From: Halicephalobus mephisto
Taxonomy: Eukaryota; Nematoda; Chromadorea; Rhabditida; Panagrolaimidae
Assembly: GCA_009193035.1 (NCBI GenBank)
Contig: SWDT01000024.1
Location: 62,001 to 126,000 of the forward strand
Direction of reading: 5' to 3'
DNA: 64,000 nucleotides
Part shown: positions 11,820 to 21,623 of the stretch, piece by piece
Layout: every line of letters begins with the position of its first letter
How positions within the stretch are numbered: the first letter of the stretch is position 1
Program-made: the position numbers and the translations under genes
Notes under the pieces: generated by a model
Database searches by the model: none
Told to the model about the DNA's origin: nothing
What the model saw: only the letters and a program-made list of their open reading frames with translations

Positions 11820-14460
11820 ATGAAGCAGCTCACCTCGCCCCCGTCTTCCAGCTGCATTAGTGGCCCAAATCCTGGATGTTGTCCATGTCGGGATTTGGAA
11901 TCACCTCAAGTGCAGTCAGAACTGAGGTCAACGAAAGAAAGATCAGAAAGGACGAGGGCAGGTGCCACGATCTCGAGATGGATTCTCTATTGGCATTGTT
12001 GTTCGATTCTTCTCTGTGCCAGTCTCTTCTGTCAGTCGATATTGGCCAGTGCAGCAACAGTCACCAAGAAGGATAGTGTCCGTTTTGAGGACTTGGGAGG
12101 ACATCCACCAGAGCTGGAGGACCCGGGAGGTTTCGACGAAGATGAAGAAGATTTCGACTCTAGCAGGTACACTCAGCGGATATCCATCCGGGTCAATCCT
12201 TTGCTCAGACATCGACGGCAATCTTTTCAAAAACCAGAAGTAAGTTTTATTTTTAAAAGGTCATTGATCGAATTCATAGTCGGAGAATCAGACATCATTC
12301 GTGGTGGGACCAATTTTCCTAATTCCGTTTCCGGAGGAGAAATTTGGAGCAACAGTCCCACCACGACTATTTTTTACTCTTTGACTGTGAGATTGGTTGA
12401 TAGTCCTTTCAGTTTGAAATCGGCTATCTTTTACTTTTCTATTCTCGAATTTCAGCGTCAAATGTGTCACGTATGGACTCGGCACTCCCCCAATGACCTC
12501 TGCAACAAGGGTCGATGGGCGAGGCTCCGACAGTTGCGAGAACTCTCGGTGTTCTCGAAGGACTGCTCAGATGAGTCCACCAATGTTCAATTAGGGGAAC
12601 TATTTAGGCTAGAATGGCCCAAGATTAAATCAGAAGCAGATCTACTTTCTCACACGGAGCATCTGAAGTCAGGATCGCTGGGGAGGGATTGTCTCACAGC
12701 GAGTCCTCGCTCATCCGAATGTCTTGCTTGTTATCAGCGGATAGATGAAGCTTTCCAGGTCATGGACGAAGCTTACGATGCCTTCAATCGAACTCTCAGG
12801 AGGTTCGACTGCATGTTGGCCGTGGATATTTCGAGTGCTACCAGACCCTTCTCCCCCAACGGCACATGCGAAGACTGCAAGGTTAGGTTGTTAATTCCGT
12901 TCTGGATCTCCAATCATGGACTAGTCAATACCCCGAATAGAACTCTTTCTTCCTCAAATCAATTTCCGTATGATTTAATAAGGACCATTTGCCCACTCAA
13001 AGTGTGCCCAATTCCCCTGAGGTCGTTGACGAAAGCAAACAATTTCAATGACTAAATTTCCTCTAGTTGTCTGTTCATTAACCCATCTTCAGATTGAAGA
13101 AGCTTTCTTGGGGACTTTGCAATTCATCAAGCCATAAGTTATAACCAATTAACATTAAACACATATCTAGAGCGATTTCCCAGAAGAATTTGAGCAATAT
13201 AAGGTTACTCTTGTGTTATTTTCGATTTTTAGAAAGTCAGAAATCTGGAAAAATTCAGATATCTTGTTGGCACTTTTGATTTCCAAAAATTAGGATTTTG
13301 TAGAAATTCCTACAACTCTCCAGAATTCAGTGGAAAACTATGAAACTTAAGAATTTTGTGAGTTTCTGGAAGTTCCGAGAATCTTGTGAAGGTTTGTAAA
13401 GCCTTAAAAATTTCAAGTTCCTAGAATCTTCCAGAATTCAGTGAAATATCCCGAAACCCTTGAAAATCTCACGGAAATTTCTAGAACATTCTAGAACTTA
13501 ATGGAAATTTCTGAACCCAAGATCTAAACTTTCGAATTCTAGGATTTCCCAGAAGATTCTGGAAATTTGCGTTGAAACAATTTCCTCCTTAACGGTTCCT
13601 TGGGTTGTTTGTAATAGCACAGTTTAGAGTAGGAAAGAAGTCCAGAATTTCCTTATTCAGTACTTATTTAAATAATACTGGTTGTTTATATGCAACTTTT
13701 CAGAAATGGTATCGGAAATGGCTGCTGGTTCAGCTGCTAGATATTTGGAAAGAACCTCCTTGCATAAACTGGTGTTACTATGCTCAACTTGCGTGTCCCC
13801 ATCTCGCTCCTTCGAGACAGGTCGATTATGCCGGTCATCCTTCTTTTCTTTGTCGAGGTTGGTTCATATATCAAACACTTTGGATTAAACCAAAAATTGT
13901 CTCTAGATCGGAAAATAACGTATTCCTCGGGAGAAGAACTGCAGTCCAGCTGCACTTGCTTTCATCCCTGTGATATCCTCCGGACACCCCCGGAACCCCC
14001 TGGCTGGTACGAGAAGAACAAACACAGACCTTCGATCCTCAAGGGCTACGACTTCTTCGCCTCCAACGAGCACTGCTGGGCGAGGAAACGCAGATGTGAC
14101 TTCGAGAGGACCCTCAGGGAGTCGGGGGTCGATGGCAACAGACTCCCTCGGGACAGGGAACAACCAGAATCCAATTCCCTTCCTGACTACTCCAGCAACA
14201 GTCAGAAGAACAATGGAAACAAGTTCTCCGGGTACATCGACGACGCTCCAGCAGAACTATTCAATCAACTCGGAGCTTGGTTCTTTCCCAGTCTCGGTTC
14301 AGTTTCCTCGAATCAAGTAGAACACAGACACCCCCATAGACGATTTGAACGGGATTCTCCAACCTCTTCTTCCTCCCAAACTGCGATTCAACACTTGTCT
14401 TTCGTCCTGTTTGCATTTTTGCATTTGCTCAGAATCACTTTTGACCTTGTTCAGAGGTGA
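11820..14460 (+). CDS. nlf-1: NLF-1 / FAM155 family, NALCN channel localisation factor
   Basis: Four exons: 11820-12239, 12456-12881, 13704-13857 and 13907-14460, phases consistent, 517 aa. Residues about 54-77 form an N-terminal membrane anchor (WILYWHCCSILLCASLFCQS). A Cys-rich extracellular/luminal domain follows, with CLACYQRIDEAFQ, CEDCKKWYRKWL, CINWCYYAQLACPHLAPS and PSFLC, the pattern of the Mid1-related NLF-1/FAM155 family, then CTCFHPCDILRTPPEPPGW. A long disordered tail ends in a hydrophobic stretch (SFVLFAFLHLLRITFDL). In C. elegans NLF-1 is an ER protein in neurons needed for surface delivery of the NCA/NALCN sodium leak channel; vertebrate FAM155A is a channel subunit. Intron 1 happens to be open in frame, so a naive ORF reads 411 codons through it. 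The intron 2 sequence is unusual (see findings). Confidence 0.92.
13236..13585 (+). repeat. Cluster of TTC/GAA palindromes in nlf-1 intron 2
   Basis: About 350 bp made of imperfect repeats of TTCTAGAA, TTCCAGAA and TTCTGGAA separated by 10-25 bp, inside the second nlf-1 intron. The units match the nTTCnnGAAn pattern of heat-shock elements, though a degenerate tandem repeat would look the same. Confidence 0.6.
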
Positions 14461-14851
14461 ACAGCTGTCTTAGGATGTTAGACCTTTCATAGGATTTTAC
14501 AAGTACCAAAAAAACTTCCCAAGGTGCTTTTCACTATTTAGTTACTTCTCCCAAAGTTGCTCAATACCAAAAATCTTGTCTTGTCCATTCCAATTTTTTC
14601 GGTACAAATTGAATCACCCCAAGATCCTCTATGCACAGATCCTGCCAACATTCCTTGTTTGCGAGTCAAGGCCAAACTCGGTTACAGTCTTGTCAAGAAC
14701 TAAAAATTCCAATTTAAAATCTTGTCCGTTAATGTGCCCCTTAATTTGGTCTGATTTAGAATTAAAATCAATAAAATAATACGGTACATGGAACAATATC
14801 ACACAAACTCATAATTACTCCTTATGCTTAGAGTTTCGAATCGGACCCTAG

Positions 14852-16415
14852 TCATTCCGGTTTGATTCCACCTCGCATTGTAACAAGTTCCTCAGCACCG
14901 GTCGGATGAATAGCTACAGTATTGTCAAGATCCTTCTTCGTCGCTCCCATCTGGACCGCAACAGCAAAACCTTGAAGCATTTCATCGACTCCTTGACCGG
15001 TCATGTGGATACCAACAACCTTTTCTTCCTTTCCAACACAGACAACCTTCATCACACAGGGCTCCTTGTAGTCACTCACAGCAAAGTACATAGGATTAAA
15101 CTTGCTTCTGTAGATGGTGATAGCTTCCTTTCCGTACTTGGCAACAGCTTCTTTCTCAGTGAGGCCGACAGTACCGACAGGAGGATGGGAGAAAACAACT
15201 GTGGCAATGTTCTCGTAAATCAGACGGTTTTCCGTCTCTCCATTGAATAATCTATGAGCGAGACGACGACCAGCAGCAATAGCAACTGAAACGCAAATCG
15301 TTATGCAAATACTTATCAACCAAAAACCACCTGGAGTAAGTAGAAATTTCCCGCAGACATCTCCGAGAGAGTAAATTCCAGGTTTGTTCGTATTTTGATA
15401 CTCATCTACAAGAATATGACCACTTTTGTCGGTTTTCACTCCGATTGTTTCCAGTCCAAGATCTTTCGTTAACGGACTTCTTCCGATAGCCCAAATAAGA
15501 GTATTAACGTTGTCGATAACACCTCCTTCCTGAGTTGTAATCTTCAACGTGCCATCTGCATTTTTTTCTACTTGCTTCACCTGTAATTTACCAAACTCCA
15601 GTTAAAACTAGAGATTAATGAATACTCACATGAGTCTTTTTGTGAAGATTGATCGGACCTTTTTCGACAGCTTCAGTAGCAGCTTCGCTGATTGTGTGGT
15701 CAAAGGTTCTCAAAATGTGGTCGTAGCGGATGAGAAGATGGGTCTCACTTCCAAGTTCTGCCAGAACTCCAGCGATCTCGACTGCAATGTATCCAGCTCC
15801 AACAACCACGGTTTTTCTATAAGCAGTTGATTTCCATATATCGAAGCCTGTAGAACTTACTTTGGAAGATCCTCTAGGTCAAAGAATCCATCGGAATCAA
15901 TTCCGTAGTGAGCTCCGGGGATGTCATCAGGGATAGTTGGCTTTCCACCAACAGCAATCAATGTATGTTTACCCTTGTAGCGCGTCCCATTGACTTCTAC
16001 GGATCCATCTTCCACAAACTTGGCTTTTCCTCTAATCAGATCGATGTTTGACTAAAACTTCTATCTGCATTCAGCTCAAAACATTACCGAAACTCACGTT
16101 ATTCAAGTTGCTTTCATAGATCCCATTAAGTCTCCTGACATAAGCATCTCTAGATTGCTTGATCTTTGTGAAATCAAACTTGTTGACGGTAACATCGAAT
16201 CCGTAGGCAGCATGATCTCTAATGAACTCTGCGTGAAGAGCACAATTGTACATCACTTTCTTAGGGACACATCCAACATTGACACATGTTCCTCCAAGTC
16301 TCTGATGCTCAATAAGTCCAACAGAAACGTTGAATTCACGAGCTCTACGGGCTGAGGCGATTCCTCCACTGCCACCACCAATAACCAAGTAATCGAATTC
16401 TTTCACCGAAGCCAT
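14852..16415 (-). CDS. gsr-1: Glutathione reductase
   Basis: Five exons, right to left: 16098-16415, 15861-16051, 15630-15816, 15331-15580 and 14852-15285; phases join to 459 aa, the usual length of the cytosolic form. The enzyme reduces glutathione disulfide with NADPH. Visible features are the FAD-binding GGGSGG at residues 13-18, the redox-active disulfide in [13 protein letters not shown] (Cys44/Cys49), the NADPH-domain [11 protein letters not shown], the second FAD motif around GDVCGK, and the C-terminal catalytic [10 protein letters not shown]. There is no C-terminal Cys-Sec or Cys-Cys tail, so it is glutathione rather than thioredoxin reductase. No N-terminal transit sequence is encoded from this ATG. 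It lies tail-to-tail with nlf-1. Confidence 0.95.
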
Positions 16416-17231
16416 TGTTCTTCTAAAAGTTCTACGTCACCAATTTGGTCCTTAAAATAGTTAAATTTCCACGATATCAGCAAAACGACCACACTATTTT
16501 AAAGCGAAAACGCTTACAATGATTTCTGTTCGGAAAAGGAAACGAGAAAGTACAAACTACAAAATACTCAACAAAACTATGCAATAATTCCCAAAATTAC
16601 ATCAATAATTCGAAAATTCAACTATTAGAATTGTGAGCGCGTAGTCTCCACGACCGGAGATATCCAGAACACCCAAAACTAAACAATCCTCTCTACTGAG
16701 GAATGTAAAAGGGGACACGTCACGTCAGACGGGGCCCCTAGGTGTTGTGTTAGTTCATTAATATTGTTCTATATTATATTGATGTCTAGTCTAAATAAAA
16801 GACAACAATATAACCAAATCTGCACTCACCTCGGTACAATAGAAGTGACTAAAAATGGAATCCGTCCTCCGAACGAGCGAAAGAACATCGAACTTTCTCT
16901 CGAAGAGTATTAGGATTGACGGAGCGAGACTAAAATAGTTTTCCTTGTTCGACCAATTGTGTACCCAACTGTAATCAACGGTCTCTTTCCAGGAAATTAA
17001 AGTCTATAAAGTTAAATAATTACGGAAAGCAACCATGAAAGTCCAATATTGTTCTTTGCGTTTTTTATTCCGAATCAAAATCTTATCACAGAAAACAACG
17101 AAGTTTAGTAGACAAGGTGTAAAATAAATACTTTCCAATCAATTAGTCTAGATAAATTATTTTTCATCTGCAACAACCAGCCAACCTTTTTAAGGACAAA
17201 AACCCAATTGGGAGTTCAGGTTCCAACTTCT
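16416..17231. other. Intergenic between gsr-1 and sec-22
   Basis: Holds repeat A copy 2 (16634-16818), the presumed gsr-1 promoter and the sec-22 3' UTR. A minus-strand AATAAA (TTTATT at 17064-17069) may serve sec-22. No gene is seen. Confidence 0.7.
16634..16818 (+). repeat. Dispersed repeat A, copy 2
   Basis: About 185 bp matching 1823-2097 without the microsatellite. Contains GTCTCCACGACCGGAGAT, GTCACGTCAGACGGGGCC and an AATAAA near 16795. Confidence 0.7.
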
Positions 17232-18023
17232 TTAGAAGTAAAAGAATCTGAAAAAGAGAAATAGCACCAAAGAGATTCCGACTGCTCCGAGAACTTTGGC
17301 GATCGCTCCTCTGTTGTTGAGCTTCCTAGCGTCTTCACGGTACTTGGCACTTAATCCACGGAGGTCGTCGGCACGAGCGTCCAGAACTGGAAAGCAATCA
17401 TTGTTACAAATCCGGACAGTTATCTAACTTACTATTCAAAGACTCTCCTCGATGAAGGACATCTTCAATGTTGGAGACCATGATCCTCGTCACATCCTGG
17501 AGTTCAGCATTGACAGCAGCCATGGCTTGCCTGTTCTTGTCGGTGTACTTTTTCTTCGCCTGTTGAATGTAGGACTCACCGAATTCCAGAAAGTGAAAAG
17601 GTCTAGTGATACTGTCGATCCGATTCCTGTTTTGGTTGAGGAATTCTGTAGCAATATCATCAAGGAAAGCAAAGGCCACTTTTCTTGGGAAGTTCTGATC
17701 ACAGAGGGCTAATGCACAAACAGATTCCTTCATTATGTAACTATAATTTCGCTGAATATTAGTATTATTGGAAAAACTTACTGAAATGCGTAAGGACCGC
17801 TTTCCACTGAGTGCATCGTGGGGGTATTTGGTTGGTTTAGCTTCCGTAGCAGCATTTTTGCCTGAGTATTGTATTTCACCATCTGATGAGTGTAATCTTG
17901 CTAAAAGGGTATTGCTCTAAAGGTGTTCAGTCATATACAATAACGGACCTCTTCATTGCCTTCGATACCGGTAGCCAGGATAAGGCCATCTCTGACACGT
18001 CCAATCCAAGAAAGCATAACCAT
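17232..18023 (-). CDS. sec-22: SEC22-type v-SNARE
   Basis: Four exons, right to left: 17949-18023, 17782-17900, 17433-17740 and 17232-17386; 218 aa, the usual SEC22 length. The protein begins MVMLSWIGRVRDGLILATG and shows the longin domain, with HSVESGPYAFQYI and ALCDQNFPRKVAFAFLDDI, then the R-SNARE helix with VSNIEDVLHRGESL, and a C-terminal anchor IAKVLGAVGISLVLFLFFRF. SEC22 acts as the R-SNARE in vesicle traffic between ER and Golgi. The start is the ATG at 18023. A 181-bp gap separates it from the divergent small gene at 18204, so the two probably share a promoter region. The central 0-layer arginine is the R in LHRGESL. Confidence 0.93.
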
Positions 18024-18124
18024 CTCGATCCTATGATATCTAAAAACAATCTTCATATATGGAAATCCCGTAATCTCACGAAATGCAAATTTTCCTCCGG
18101 AAGAATGAAAAGACCGCGGAATTG

Positions 18125-18132
18125 TATAAAAG
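18125..18132 (+). promoter_or_regulatory. TATA box of the 71-aa gene
   Basis: TATAAAAG lies 72 bp before the ATG at 18204, in the 181-bp region between two divergent genes. Confidence 0.55.
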
Positions 18133-18203
18133 GGTGGAATGTCCACATACGGTCGTCAATTACTCATTTGATTCTCCGCTCGATCACTCCGCTACACTTC
18201 ATC

Positions 18204-18419
18204 ATGGCCGATCGCTCCACGTACATGGCTCCTGGTGGGTATTCTGCTGGCGGAAACCCTGGTGGACATGCTAGTAAGAGTGAGGGTGGATACCAACGTG
18301 AGGAATATGTCTTCGAGAACACTGCTGAATCGAAATCTGGCTCTACTGGTAAGAAACCTAGATCTAAGTCTAATGGAAAGCCTCGCAAGGACATATCCTG
18401 TTATCTCAGTCCGAAATAA
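18204..18419 (+). CDS. Small basic protein, 71 aa, unrecognised
   Basis: Intronless frame from ATG 18204 to TAA 18419. The N-terminal third is Gly/Ala-rich (MADRSTYMAPGGYSAGGNPG), the middle is acidic (REEYVFENTAES) and the C-terminal third is basic (KKPRSKSNGKPRK). There is no signal peptide or membrane helix, so it is probably cytosolic or nuclear and disordered. A TATA box stands upstream and an AATAAA at about 18466 follows. The frame stays open upstream to 17886, but that part is AT-rich and covers sec-22 on the other strand. Single-exon small genes with a TATA box are common among abundant tissue-specific nematode proteins; that is only an inference here. Confidence 0.6.
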   Translation: MADRSTYMAPGGYSAGGNPGGHASKSEGGYQREEYVFENTAESKSGSTGKKPRSKSNGKPRKDISCYLSPK

Positions 18420-18974
18420 GAAAGTCCGAGAGATGATGGAAGTTGTGCATTGACGAGATCTCTGTAAATAAAGAGCTAACTCAGATTTGAGACTTGGGTG
18501 GGGGAAGGAGATGAGGTCAGAGGAATTGAGAGAATTCAGAAGAGAAGAAATTTGAAACGAAAGAAAAACGACATCATCATTGTTGAAATGGAAGTTCGGA
18601 CATCGGAAGAGCAAACCGACGTGTTGGTTTGGCGACTGTCACAAGTTGCCAGGATTGGGACTTGACTTCTTTTTCGTTTTCTGGATCGCTCCAATTCCCC
18701 TTTTTTTCTGAATCCTCTTGTTTACATTGTTTCCTTGAATTTATCACTTTTAAATAGATTCCCTTTTACATAAAACCAATTATTAAGAAGAATTTGCCTA
18801 ATTCCCTATCTATAGACGTCCGGTTTATTTCTTTGTATCCCTATTAACAGTTCTACCGTGATCTACCCCTCATTCCATTTGATATATCCATATTTATTTC
18901 TTTCTTTTTAAATTATTGTAATTCACATTCATTCAGTGGTCGTAATAGTTCGATTTCTTCTCATTAGTGGGGTT
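18420..18974. other. 3' UTR / intergenic
   Basis: Between the convergent 71-aa gene and the PPP1R11 homologue. It contains a purine-rich stretch at 18500-18570 and AT-rich DNA after. No gene is seen. Confidence 0.7.
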
Positions 18975-19336
18975 TTAATTGTTCTTAGGGAGTGATTGTG
19001 GAGGAAGTGTGTGTCCACGGCAATACTCCGTCTCTGCTTCATCTGGGGTCCAAGTCGAGGGGTCATCCCACCTACGCTCGGGGACGTAGATACAGCAGCA
19101 GTTGGACTTAAGTCTTCGGCAATGTTCATTGTCAATCGTGTCAGGGGTGAAGGTGACGTGACGTTCTTCAGGAAGGTGTCGAGTATTCAGACGAAGAACA
19201 AGTTGCTGTGGTTCCTGTCGTTCTTCTGTTACCGTAATAGTGTGCGACTGGGAGCAAGAATCTTCAGGTAAAGTGTGAAAGGTTAGATCAAAGTGAAACG
19301 TGCGCGAAACCTACCCCGCTTGAGTTGGCTAGACAT
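18975..19336 (-). CDS. Protein phosphatase 1 inhibitor-3 / PPP1R11 homologue
   Basis: The coding frame runs right to left. A probable first exon 19315-19336 encodes MSSQLKR, and the main exon is 18975-19261; together they give 102 aa. The main exon matches the PPP1R11/Inhibitor-3 (yeast Ypi1) family point by point: TITVTEERQ, then LVLRLNTR, the PP1-docking RVxF-like RHVTF (residues 41-45), TPDTIDNEH (46-54), and the hallmark triple Cys CCCIY (62-66), followed by CRGHTLPP. These proteins bind and inhibit PP1; vertebrate PPP1R11 also has ubiquitin-ligase activity. The splice acceptor needed for the short first exon is AAG rather than CAG/TAG, so the start is uncertain. An ATG further in (19135) opens a different, wrong frame. 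The first ATG lies 103 bp from the divergent ZHP gene. Confidence 0.82.
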
Positions 19337-19439
19337 GCTACCCACCCTGCTTCAAAACTGATGACGAGATTCCATTCGTGCTTTGACTTGCAAGTAGAAT
19401 TTCCATGTGTTGATATATGAAATTTGCATTTCAGGTGTA

Positions 19440-20336
19440 ATGGAATGGGTTCATTGCAACAATTGCTCTAGGCTTCCAACATCTGACGTGACTTTCTTTC
19501 TAACCGCCTGCGGTCATATTCTCTGTATCAAGTGCGCCAAAAGTCGTTAGTTTGTTTGCTTTTTGTCGATAGATCCATTACCATCAACTTTCAGAAGAGG
19601 AGGGTGGAACGACTGGATCCGATGAAGCGTTTTGTCATGTTTGCCGGATGTCGACTAAAGTGCTGGAAATCAACAGGAACTTACGATCAGAGATGCAAGT
19701 TTACTTCAGAAACCCGAAAGATCTCGCTACTCAATTCATGAACCAACTCAAATCGGTGATAGAATTCCAAGAGAAGCAGAAAGCCAGTTTTCTTAAATTT
19801 GAGATCGATAAGCGGAACAAAGCGCTAAAGTGTGCCAAAGAAATGCAGGCCACATTAAAGAAGCGGAGTATTGTTGAGAAGCAGATGCTAGTAGAAAGAA
19901 CAGAGATGAAAGCGCAATTAGAGGTGTCTGCTGCGAAAATCAAGTCGTTAGAGGCAAAGTTGGCAGAAAAAGACGCTGAAATCGAGAAGTTCACAAAAAA
20001 TAAGTCTCAGGTCCCCGAAAGTAAGGACGATTCATTTTCATCCTTGTCTAATTTGGCTTGTTTTAGTCAGAGGATTCCCCAGTCTGAATGGCAACACTCC
20101 GATACGGCCGCTATCCTTTTCGGATGTGCCCCACAGCACTCCTCTTGATCAACTGATCCAGAAGAAACAAGTCAAGAATTTCGGAGACATGTTCAATGAT
20201 ACAATCGTTGCCGGATCAGGAATAACCACTCCAGTGATGCTCGGGATAAAGAAGCCAACCTTTACAAATCCGTAAGTTTTTTGAACATGATAGAGAAATG
20301 CTCTACTTTTTCAGACGACAAAGACTCTTTGATTGA
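19440..20336 (+). CDS. ZHP/RNF212-type RING-finger protein
   Basis: Four exons: 19440-19545, 19595-20020, 20067-20271 and 20315-20336; 252 aa. The N-terminus [20 protein letters not shown], with [10 protein letters not shown] and CHVC, forms the RING of the Zip3/ZHP/RNF212 family. A coiled coil follows at about residues 60-165 ([20 protein letters not shown] and on), and a Ser/Pro-containing tail ends NPRQRLFD. Family members act as SUMO or ubiquitin ligases on synaptonemal complexes and control crossovers in meiosis; C. elegans has ZHP-1 to ZHP-4. I cannot say which paralogue this is. A TTTCAG acceptor ends 5 bp before the ATG, fitting SL trans-splicing. Its 3' end lies 77 bp from the stop of the convergent epimerase gene. 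Confidence 0.85.
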
Positions 20337-20413
20337 ACGATCCGAATCAATTTCACCTTTATTTGTGAGTTAAAACTGAATTTGTTGTTATTTAATGTTG
20401 TTTAGGTAATTAT

Positions 20414-21623
20414 TTATTTGGCGGTACTATGTGAAGGTCCCTTATAGCCGCACTTTTTGGGCAAGATTCCTCTTTCAATCATATCGTAAGCCATTTCAAT
20501 CAGAGAAGAGTCTGGGTTTCGAAACTCGAGTCCGAGGATTTTCTGAGCCTGCAATTGAATTGTTTTACTAGTTTAGTTTTGTTTCTCTCTGAGATTACCT
20601 TGGAATTATCAAACTTGACCTCTCTATTCACCCTTTCAAGAATCGATTTGGCTTCGGCATCAAAAATAGAATATACTCGTAAGAGAAAGTAGGGAACTTG
20701 GAATCGGGGGAGCCAGTACCCTTGTGAACGGAATTCTTTGGCGAGAACTTTGGCGATATCCCTGAACCAATAAGAAGGTTGGTAGGTGACGAGGAACCTT
20801 TCACCATCGGCCTTGGGGTTTGTCATAGCAAGAATGTGGGCTTTCGCGACGTCTCTGATATCGACTAGTGCGAGATTTAGAGCGGGAACTGCGGGCATCT
20901 CGTTGTTCAGGAAGCGACGGATTATCTGAAATGGACTAGGTTAATGATGAGGCAGACTTCAAGCACCGTACAGCTATACTCGTTCCTTGGGTGTTCATGA
21001 GGAGAGGTCCAACGATTAGAGTTGGATTGATGCAAGTCAGGGCGAACTTGTTGTCTTCCTTGGGTATGGAATTGACGAATTCCCAAGCAGCTCTTTCTGC
21101 GGCGGTTTTGCTCTTAGGGTAAGGTAAAACCTTAGGACTGTCCTCGATGGTCCAGTCGTTTTCGTTAAAGACTCTATCCTCCTCATTATGGCCTTCTGAA
21201 AACGTTTAAGATGTGTATTTCACGGGGATGATGTCCTTTCAGTTAGCTCACCATTTACAGCAGCACAAGAACTGGTCAGAACAACTTTCTTAACACTCTT
21301 CTCTTTGGCACAAGCTTTCAGAACAGCTAGAGTTCCATCAACAGCTGTCTTGATGATAGACTCGTCTGCGACAATGGGGAAAGGACTAGCGGTGTGGAGC
21401 ACGTAATCACAGTCCTTGACTGCACTTTGCCAGCAGGCAGGATCCTCCAAATCAGCTTCGACGAGCTCCAATCTCTCGCTGGCAAACTCGAGCTTCCTGA
21501 GGGGTTCTATTTTGCTTTCATTCTTGAAACTTCTTACTGTTCCTCGGACTTTGTACCCGGCTTGAAGAAGTTGTTGGACACAGTGGGTAGCGAGATACCC
21601 AGACGAACCAGTTATCAAAACTC
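20414..21623 (-). CDS. NAD(P)-dependent epimerase / dihydroflavonol-4-reductase-like
   Basis: Exons, right to left: 21252-21623, 20972-21195, 20599-20925 and 20414-20548, about 353 codons. The family's beta-1 strand and nucleotide loop are seen as VLITGSSGYLATHCVQ, followed by VRGTVRS, an acidic VEADLED, YVLHTASPF, VVLTSSCAAVNG and the catalytic YPKSKTAAE (Tyr-x3-Lys). This is the extended short-chain dehydrogenase fold of the DFR/cinnamoyl-CoA reductase/3-beta-HSD group. The substrate is unknown. The acceptor TTCCAG at 21624 shows that a short upstream exon supplies the real start. The in-frame ATG at 21618 would remove the first beta strand. I could not place the first exon; candidates between 21640 and 21730 did not give the right phase. 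Confidence 0.88.

Noticed and set aside
12240..12455. Continuous 411-codon frame through nlf-1 intron 1
   Set aside because: The stretch has a GTAAGT donor, a TTTCAG acceptor and AT-rich content, and FAM155-type sequence resumes only after the acceptor; the open frame is accidental.
14852..16415. Thioredoxin reductase
   Set aside because: The protein ends soon after the catalytic [10 protein letters not shown] with no Cys-Sec/Cys-Cys tail, and the length fits glutathione reductase.
18929..19135. Minus-strand 68-codon frame starting at ATG 19135
   Set aside because: It is the wrong frame of the PPP1R11 exon; the family motifs are in the neighbouring frame.
18996..19271. Plus-strand 91-codon frame over the PPP1R11 homologue
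   Set aside because: It is the antisense shadow of the CCCIY-containing exon and has no family resemblance.
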